The position numbers and the translations under genes were made by a program. From a virus: DNA of 43,861 nucleotides. How positions within the stretch are numbered: position 1 is the first letter of the stretch; every line of letters begins with the position of its first letter. The notes beneath the pieces are model-generated. The model made no database searches, was not told where the DNA came from, and saw nothing but the letters and a program-made list of their open reading frames with translations. Positions 38,389 to 43,861 of this stretch are shown here, one piece after another. Location of the stretch: IMG/VR virus record IMGVR_UViG_3300050122_000023, positions 1 to 43,861 of that record. One strand, given 5' to 3'.

Positions 38389-39305
38389 CAGAAGTACTCA
38401 CTGGACTCAAGCGAATAACTCGTCGGCACGGACAAGGCGAACGCCATACCGACCGTCGCGAAGGTGTCGTACTGGTTGCCGCTGACCACGCCGAACGTCG
38501 CTGGCACGTTGGAGGCAATGAGCGCGTCTTCCGCGATCGAGGAGCCGGTCTCCCATACGCCGCCGCGCCCGGTGTAAGCGGTCGGAGTGGTGCCTGCGGT
38601 TGGCACGGCCTGCGCGCTGACGTTCCAACAAAAGCCAAACCCCATCGACGGCACATTCACGCCGGACACGTTGCCGCTGTTGATGTTGTCGGGGCCGATC
38701 GGGCGCGCCGCCGTGTAAGAACCGCTGCCGCCCAAGTACGCGCCGAGTGCCGAGATGCCGGAATAATCTGCTGCGTAGGCGCCGTACAGGTTGGTGCCGG
38801 TGGATTGCGTCACCGAAATCACTGTCGGCACGGCGGATACGTTTTGCGCGTACATCGCGATCAGCAAGTAGCTGACGCCGATGTAGGCCATACCGGTCGT
38901 CGTCGGCGTACCCAGCAGGGGGCCGCTGAACGTGCGCACCGTCGCGAGCCAGCTGCAAGCGGTCGATCCATTCGTCAACGTCGCCGCGCGCAGTTCGCCG
39001 TCGCTGAACTGGATCATGTAGGCGCCGGTGGTGCCTGCGAATGGGGCGTTCAATGGCGCGCTGATGCCGCTCGGAGGCGCGGCGAACGTGATCCCGATGA
39101 TCGTGCCACTGAACGACACCACGGTCGGCGTGTACACGTTGTTCGCGCTATCGCTCACGTTCCACCCGCCAATCTGCCCCGCTGCAGTGCCTGCGAGAAC
39201 GAACGCTAGAAGGTCACCGTTGGCAGCAGGAGTGATCGAGGGGAGAGTGATGAGGTTCGCAGCGGAGCCGTACGATTGGACTTGGCTGTTGAAGGCGTAG
39301 GTCAT
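38388..39305 (-). CDS. Fibre-like structural protein, 305 aa
   Basis: A beta-rich, Gly/Ser/Thr/Ala-rich protein without charged clusters (SVTQSTGTNLYGAYAADYSG; GMAYIGVSYLLIAMYAQNVS). It ends SLESSEYF, nearly the same as the end of the next gene (MLESSEYF). The start overlaps the stop of that gene by one base. Likely a minor fibre, decoration or adhesin-like virion protein. Confidence 0.65.
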   Translation of the reverse strand: MTYAFNSQVQSYGSAANLITLPSITPAANGDLLAFVLAGTAAGQIGGWNVSDSANNVYTPTVVSFSGTIIGITFAAPPSGISAPLNAPFAGTTGAYMIQFSDGELRAATLTNGSTACSWLATVRTFSGPLLGTPTTTGMAYIGVSYLLIAMYAQNVSAVPTVISVTQSTGTNLYGAYAADYSGISALGAYLGGSGSYTAARPIGPDNINSGNVSGVNVPSMGFGFCWNVSAQAVPTAGTTPTAYTGRGGVWETGSSIAEDALIASNVPATFGVVSGNQYDTFATVGMAFALSVPTSYSLESSEYF

Positions 39306-40033
39306 CAGAAATACTCGCTCGATTCAAGCATGACCACGGAAGGACCAAGCGCTGCACCACCACCAGATGCCAGTGAAATAACGACAGAGCCATAATTGGC
39401 GTTTGAACCCTGGCTGTTATTAAGCGTACCGGCTAGTGTGCCAGTTGAACCGGCAGATACGTTGATCGAATCGCAATAGCAAATCGTTTGAGAAAATTGA
39501 GCGCTCGGATTCGGAGAATCCTTATCCGCGTATCCGGTCGGAGGCGTGAAAGTAAGCACCTGACTCACAACGCCCAAGGCATTTACGAAATCAAATACTG
39601 CTACATCATCGCCAGCGCTCGATGTAACGCCCGACCTTGCAAACGTAATCGGGGGCGCGGCCGAATTAACCGCCGCCGTTTGAGCGACGGCCGTGAATGG
39701 GCTTGACAGATTGCGCCCGGAGAATGCCGCGACGGTTGCGCAATGAAAATCGTTCTGATTCACCGTCATCGTGAGGGTGGATGCAGAGACTTCAGTCGAG
39801 GTCGCGAACTTGTAGTAGAGAATCGCGGTCGCACCGCCATTGAGGCTTTGCTTGGTAAAGCCGGGAACTACAGTCCAGCCCGAGGGCGGCGTGAAGGTAT
39901 CTGTTCCACTGGCGCCCCCAACGACGCCCCACAGAATCAAATCATTGAGTTGTATACCAATGCCCGACACCGTCACTGCCACAGTCGTAGCGGACGTGAG
40001 ATTGACCTGAGAGGCTTCGCCGCGCAACGCCAT
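39305..40033 (-). CDS. Fibre-like beta-sandwich protein, 242 aa
   Basis: A sandwich-type sequence with alternating hydrophobic strands (TTVAVTVSGIGIQLNDLILW; ATAILYYKF; STLTMTVNQNDFHCATVAAF). The motif SGRNLSSPFT and the later SAGDDVAVFDF are shared with the N-terminal domain of the acidic repeat protein. It ends VVMLESSEYF. It is probably a virion surface domain. Coupled to the tailspike gene by a one-base overlap. Confidence 0.65.
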   Translation of the reverse strand: MALRGEASQVNLTSATTVAVTVSGIGIQLNDLILWGVVGGASGTDTFTPPSGWTVVPGFTKQSLNGGATAILYYKFATSTEVSASTLTMTVNQNDFHCATVAAFSGRNLSSPFTAVAQTAAVNSAAPPITFARSGVTSSAGDDVAVFDFVNALGVVSQVLTFTPPTGYADKDSPNPSAQFSQTICYCDSINVSAGSTGTLAGTLNNSQGSNANYGSVVISLASGGGAALGPSVVMLESSEYF

Positions 40034-43000
40034 TAGAAACTACTCCCAATCTGAGCGGGTGGGCTTGCGCCACCCCATGCGCCCATGTCACACGCGACGC
40101 CGCTGGGTAATCCGGTTGTGCTTCCCGGCGATGAGCCGCTCGCTGAGCCTGCCGTTCCGGGGCTTAGCGCGAAGCCCGCAGGATTGAGCGATGTGGGGTT
40201 TACAAACGTCGGATTGAGCGCGTGGGAATGCGCATCAAGGCTAAACGCCGTCTGCCATGCGGACAGCGTCTTGGTAGAGGGTGCCCCCGGGTTTCCTACC
40301 GCCGATTGGCCTAACGCATTACTGCTCGTGGCGGCGACCGTGCCCCACAAATTGTAATCGCACAGCGCCACTGATCCTGTCGTGACATTCAACAAGCCGC
40401 CGTATTGCGGAACACCGGAACTCACATAGGTGATGTTGTTGTAGACCGTCGCGCTTCCCGCCGAGGTTCCATCGGCCGCCAACTGAGGGCCGCTCCCGCC
40501 GGAGGGGATGATCATCGTGTTGTTGTAGTAACTGTAGTTCGGGCTCTGTGCGCCGAGACTCCAAGAATTTCCGTACCAGCCGGATGCGCCCGCGCCGATC
40601 ACATTGAAGATATTGTGATGCAGGGTATAGGTCGTACCCGGAAGTCCACCTACACCGTCTCCCAATGCCGCGATGGGCGTCGAACCATTGGTCTCGACGT
40701 AGTTGTACCGAATCGTCGCGCCGCTGTTTGGTGTGTATTTGTCGCGAAAGGCTTGGTTACAGTTATAAATCGTATTGTATTCGTAGACCGCATTCACGCA
40801 GTAATACGTATAGATCGCGGCGACGTCTTGCGCATTCTCGCCGGCAGTTGGCGGCTGGACACCGTAGATCTTGCAATTGTGAACGAGCGGCGCGGTGCAC
40901 TGTTGGAAGTAAATCCCGGACACGTTGTCGTTATCGTTGCCCGAGATGTTGTAGATCTGGCAATTCTGAACGACACAACCAGAGGTTCCGCCTTGGCCCG
41001 CGACGGTGCTTCCATTGGTGGCGAAGTAGAACCAGACGCCGGTCTGATACGAACCCGTAATATTGAGACCATCGAGCGTCAAATAGCCGGAGTTCGAGAG
41101 GCTTGACCCCGTTCCTTGCCCGATGACCGGACATTCGACGGTAGGAAAAGCGCCTCCCGATGGATTAAGAGCCGTGATTGTGGCGGCACCGAGCGTATAG
41201 ACTCCAGAGGAATTACACGACGCCACATAGGTGGAGGCACTCGAAGTGCCGCCGTTCACCCCAAGCGCTGGCGCATTCCAAGAACCCGCCTGACAGAGCG
41301 AGTAGACGTTGTACGTACCCGCAATGATTCCGACGCGCTTGCCGGTGTAGGTCGAACGCTTGGAATTGAGTCCCGTGATAGCCCACGGACTTGCGAGCGA
41401 TCCGACATTCAAGTCGCTGCCCGTCGTCGAGATGTAATAATCGAACGTCGCGGCCGTCGCACCGATGTAAGCCGCTATGCCCAATGCCTTCGGCGGAGCA
41501 GTAGGCGCAGGAGGCACCGGCTGCATGATTGACTCGAAGATACCCCACTCGCCGTACTTGCCCGTTGCGCACACGTCCCAGTGGTAATTGCCGCCGTGGC
41601 ACAGGGGCTTCAGCGCGGCCAGGTATCCAGGGTTGCTCGACAGCTTGCTGGTTGGGTCGAACATGCAATACTGCATGCGCGGGTCGCGACCCATCGCTGC
41701 AATCAGCGCAATGAGTGCCGTGGCCTGCGCAGCAGTGAGCGGGGAGTTGTTCTCCTCGAACGAGGAACCCATCTCGTACAGCTCGATGCTGACGTTGGCG
41801 GCCCAGGGGTATTTGGCGGTGTTCGCGGCCAGGTAGGAAACAATCCCCGCCATGGTGGTGGTGGCGTTGCCAATCCAACCCCCAGTCGGAATCGCGATGC
41901 TGTTGTAACCGTTGTAGCTTTGCGCGTACATGAACGCGAACATCATCGATAGCCCGCCGTCCGGCTGCGCAAGCAGCGTCGTGACGTCCGAGGTGTTGGT
42001 CAGTGTGCCGCCGCCTGTGTAGGGGCTGAAGCCGGAAGAGTTGATGTTGACGGTCAGCGCGAGTCCGGAGATTGCGGTGACGGTGCCCGTCAACCCGTTG
42101 ATCTGCGACATGCCGCCGACGTTGCCGATGTACACCGTGCTGCCAACGATGTAGTTGGCGGCGGACGACACCGTGACCACAGCCGAGGCCGCGAGACTGA
42201 TGCCGGTGATGTTGGTGTTGGCCAACGGGATCGAGCCGAAGTAAGGCGCGAAGTGAATCGCGCTGATGCCCTGCGTGTAGGGGGCGGGGTTGCCCTGCGC
42301 CACCCAATCGGGAGCCGCCATCGCGTAATTCAGGATCGGAACAACGTAACTTGCGTTCGCCGTCTGTCCACCCATCGACACGGTGACCTGCTTCGCGAAG
42401 GCGGACGCGCCGTAAACGCTCTTCCAGATCTGCGCCACCGCAGCGGTTTGAACGCCGTACAGCTCCTGCCCCGCGTAGACATCGTTGCCCTGCGTCGGGA
42501 ACATCTTCTTGCCCGCGAACTTCGCATAGTTGTACGTGTTGTTGGAATTGTTCCACACCTCGTTGCTGTTTTCGAGGTACACCCGCTGTGTGGGGCCGAC
42601 CGTGTTCTTGCACAAGGTTGCCAGCTGCGTATCGAACGTCGTCCCATCCGTCATCAGCGGGCTTTGCTGAACAAGCGATGTGTTGATCCAGGGGTCAACC
42701 GGGTAACCGTTGATTGCGGTCAGTTGGTTGCACAGTGCGATTTGAATCTCGTACGGCACGCCCGCGAACTTCGCATAGTTGTAGTTCGACACCTGCGGAC
42801 GCGCGGCCCAGGAGGTGAGGTACGGGCACATCGCCTGTAACGAGTAGTACACCACCCACGGGCAATCCGCCGTCGTCGGTCCGGAGAAGTTCACCACCGG
42901 GCTGCCGTAGGTGCACGACATAGTCAGGTAATCGCCGGACACGAAGTACGCTGGGTACGTGCCCGTCGGTCGATCCCAGCCCGACGGGAACAACTGGGCA

Positions 43001-43861
43001 TTGAGCGAGCCGCTGGTCGAGTTGGCGGGTAGGTCCCCGGCGAACGTGATGCCCTCGAAGATGTCCCACTTGTGGCCCCACTCCATGAAGCGGATGCGCT
43101 GGTAGCCCATCCCGGAGAGCATGTTCAGGAACAGCGGATGGAAGATCTGGCCCGCTGCCAAATTGGACGCGTACTGCGTTTGTACGACGCTCAGCTGCGT
43201 CATATGCGCCGCAGGCGTGATGCCCGACAGCGTGAGCTTGATGCCGTTGATCGAGGGCGTCATATTCAGCAGCATCGAGTGCGTGCCGCCATCGGTAATG
43301 GTCATCGTGGTGCCGCTGATCGTGCACCCCGGCGTCACGGGGTTGACCGCTGCGCTCGCATCGAAGCGCGCATCGATCGTGCAGTTGCCGGTCGCGGTGA
43401 GCGTGTACGACCCCGGAGGATAGTAGTAACTCGCGCCGGGCGGCAGGTTCAGCGCATTGTTGAGCAGGATGTTGGTGAACTGCGAATAGACCGTGCCGCT
43501 GTACCCAACCATCGAGATCGGATACCCGTCCGCGTTCTTCTGCGTATCCGGACCGCCGAGATCCACGCCCCCCTTGCAGATGTTCAAGAACGGCTGCTCG
43601 GGTGAGTAGTAGTTGACGGTGAGCAAATTGGTGCCGAGGTAATTACCCGCAGCCGCCGCCGACACCGTCAGGGCGAACACCTGGGAGGCGGTGTTGGACA
43701 GACTGTCTGTGACCTTGACGGTGATCGAGTTCGTCTGCACGGCAGTCGGGCTGCCAACAAGGCTCGCGCCGGAGAACGCCCAGACGTTCGAACCGCTCTC
43801 CGCCGTCACCGACCAGCTGTACGGCGGCTGTCCGCCCATGGCCGCCATCGGATACGTGTAA
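40033..43861 (-). CDS. Tailspike/depolymerase-like protein, N-terminus cut by window edge
   Basis: At least 1271 residues; the frame is open beyond the first ATG to the window end, and GGQPPYSWSVT at the N-terminus looks like the middle of an Ig-like repeat, so the true start lies outside. Layout: Ig-like segment; an enzyme-like region with VYLENSNEVWNNS and MGYQRIRFMEWG, similar to TIM-barrel glycoside hydrolases with a catalytic N-E; a Pro/Ala linker (VPPAPTAPPKA); then a right-handed beta-helix (YYISTTGSDLNVGSLASPW; NNTMI, NCQIYN rungs). This is typical of capsule- or polysaccharide-degrading spikes. Catalytic assignment is tentative. Confidence 0.75.
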   Translation of the reverse strand, partial: YTYPMAAMGGQPPYSWSVTAESGSNVWAFSGASLVGSPTAVQTNSITVKVTDSLSNTASQVFALTVSAAAAGNYLGTNLLTVNYYSPEQPFLNICKGGVDLGGPDTQKNADGYPISMVGYSGTVYSQFTNILLNNALNLPPGASYYYPPGSYTLTATGNCTIDARFDASAAVNPVTPGCTISGTTMTITDGGTHSMLLNMTPSINGIKLTLSGITPAAHMTQLSVVQTQYASNLAAGQIFHPLFLNMLSGMGYQRIRFMEWGHKWDIFEGITFAGDLPANSTSGSLNAQLFPSGWDRPTGTYPAYFVSGDYLTMSCTYGSPVVNFSGPTTADCPWVVYYSLQAMCPYLTSWAARPQVSNYNYAKFAGVPYEIQIALCNQLTAINGYPVDPWINTSLVQQSPLMTDGTTFDTQLATLCKNTVGPTQRVYLENSNEVWNNSNNTYNYAKFAGKKMFPTQGNDVYAGQELYGVQTAAVAQIWKSVYGASAFAKQVTVSMGGQTANASYVVPILNYAMAAPDWVAQGNPAPYTQGISAIHFAPYFGSIPLANTNITGISLAASAVVTVSSAANYIVGSTVYIGNVGGMSQINGLTGTVTAISGLALTVNINSSGFSPYTGGGTLTNTSDVTTLLAQPDGGLSMMFAFMYAQSYNGYNSIAIPTGGWIGNATTTMAGIVSYLAANTAKYPWAANVSIELYEMGSSFEENNSPLTAAQATALIALIAAMGRDPRMQYCMFDPTSKLSSNPGYLAALKPLCHGGNYHWDVCATGKYGEWGIFESIMQPVPPAPTAPPKALGIAAYIGATAATFDYYISTTGSDLNVGSLASPWAITGLNSKRSTYTGKRVGIIAGTYNVYSLCQAGSWNAPALGVNGGTSSASTYVASCNSSGVYTLGAATITALNPSGGAFPTVECPVIGQGTGSSLSNSGYLTLDGLNITGSYQTGVWFYFATNGSTVAGQGGTSGCVVQNCQIYNISGNDNDNVSGIYFQQCTAPLVHNCKIYGVQPPTAGENAQDVAAIYTYYCVNAVYEYNTIYNCNQAFRDKYTPNSGATIRYNYVETNGSTPIAALGDGVGGLPGTTYTLHHNIFNVIGAGASGWYGNSWSLGAQSPNYSYYNNTMIIPSGGSGPQLAADGTSAGSATVYNNITYVSSGVPQYGGLLNVTTGSVALCDYNLWGTVAATSSNALGQSAVGNPGAPSTKTLSAWQTAFSLDAHSHALNPTFVNPTSLNPAGFALSPGTAGSASGSSPGSTTGLPSGVACDMGAWGGASPPAQIGSSF

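Noticed and set aside
41213-42613. A 466-codon open frame on the minus strand in another phase of the tailspike gene
   Set aside because: Its composition (Arg/Gln/His/Gly-rich) is typical of a GC-rich shadow frame; the in-phase tailspike frame has clear domain motifs.

Overview
The window is part of a tailed double-stranded DNA phage genome with a contractile tail (myovirus morphology). The evidence is a full set of structural families on the minus strand: DUF2213 prohead protease, DUF2184 major capsid protein, DUF4054 connector, DUF3383 sheath, DUF3277 tube, tape measure, Dit-like protein, baseplate plug, hub, Gp138-type spike, gpJ-like protein and DUF2612. The closest architecture I know is the simple-contractile Mu/Bcep/Pam3-like type. 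A Gram-negative, probably proteobacterial host is suggested by the lysis genes and by a PEP-CTERM-like protein, but this is inference. No terminase, portal, DNA polymerase or integrase is visible. The first gene is cut by the left edge and the tailspike gene by the right edge, so the genome continues on both sides.

Plus-strand half (1-16817): densely packed, often with ATGA-type overlaps. It starts with an Ala/Tyr-repeat protein and several tiny membrane peptides. A recombination/replication block follows: Fe-S PD-(D/E)XK nuclease, Sak4-like ATPase, DUF669 protein, SNF2-like helicase, HTH-like basic protein and VRR-NUC-like nuclease. Next come small accessory genes (DUF932, DUF6011, tandem paralogues, DUF2786, membrane peptides, a secreted PEP-CTERM-like protein, a cupin). 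The last block is rich in RNA and nucleotide functions: a vWA protein, tRNA-Gln(UUG), an adenylosuccinate synthetase-like enzyme, a 570-base non-coding array, a TROVE/Ro60-like protein, a compact structured RNA, a DUF3310 protein and ThyX.

The most interesting part is 13120-13688. Five tandem RNA units share a conserved core and a heptamer, nTACTTC. In each unit an 8-bp stem with a different but compensating sequence encloses a hypervariable head. Heads 2 and 3 carry tRNA-like arms. Head 4 can be read as a complete tRNA-Lys(UUU) in circularly permuted order, 3' half first. The array runs into the TROVE gene, whose ribosome-binding site is itself in an inverted repeat. The established precedent is bacterial Ro (Rsr) with tRNA-mimicking YrlA RNAs. 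A tandem, head-swapping array containing a permuted tRNA is, to my knowledge, not a described form.

A 301-base convergent intergenic region (16818-17118) separates the halves. The minus-strand half (43861 down to 17119) reads, in transcription order: tailspike/depolymerase, fibre-like proteins, an acidic Trp-Asp repeat protein, protease/scaffold, cement, capsid, connectors, sheath, tube, tail chaperone (with a hidden -1 frameshift extension), tape measure, baseplate, tail fibre, and a lysis set (transglycosylase, holin- and spanin-like proteins, permuted papain-fold peptidase). The fibre region has patches of visibly higher GC, consistent with mosaic exchange.
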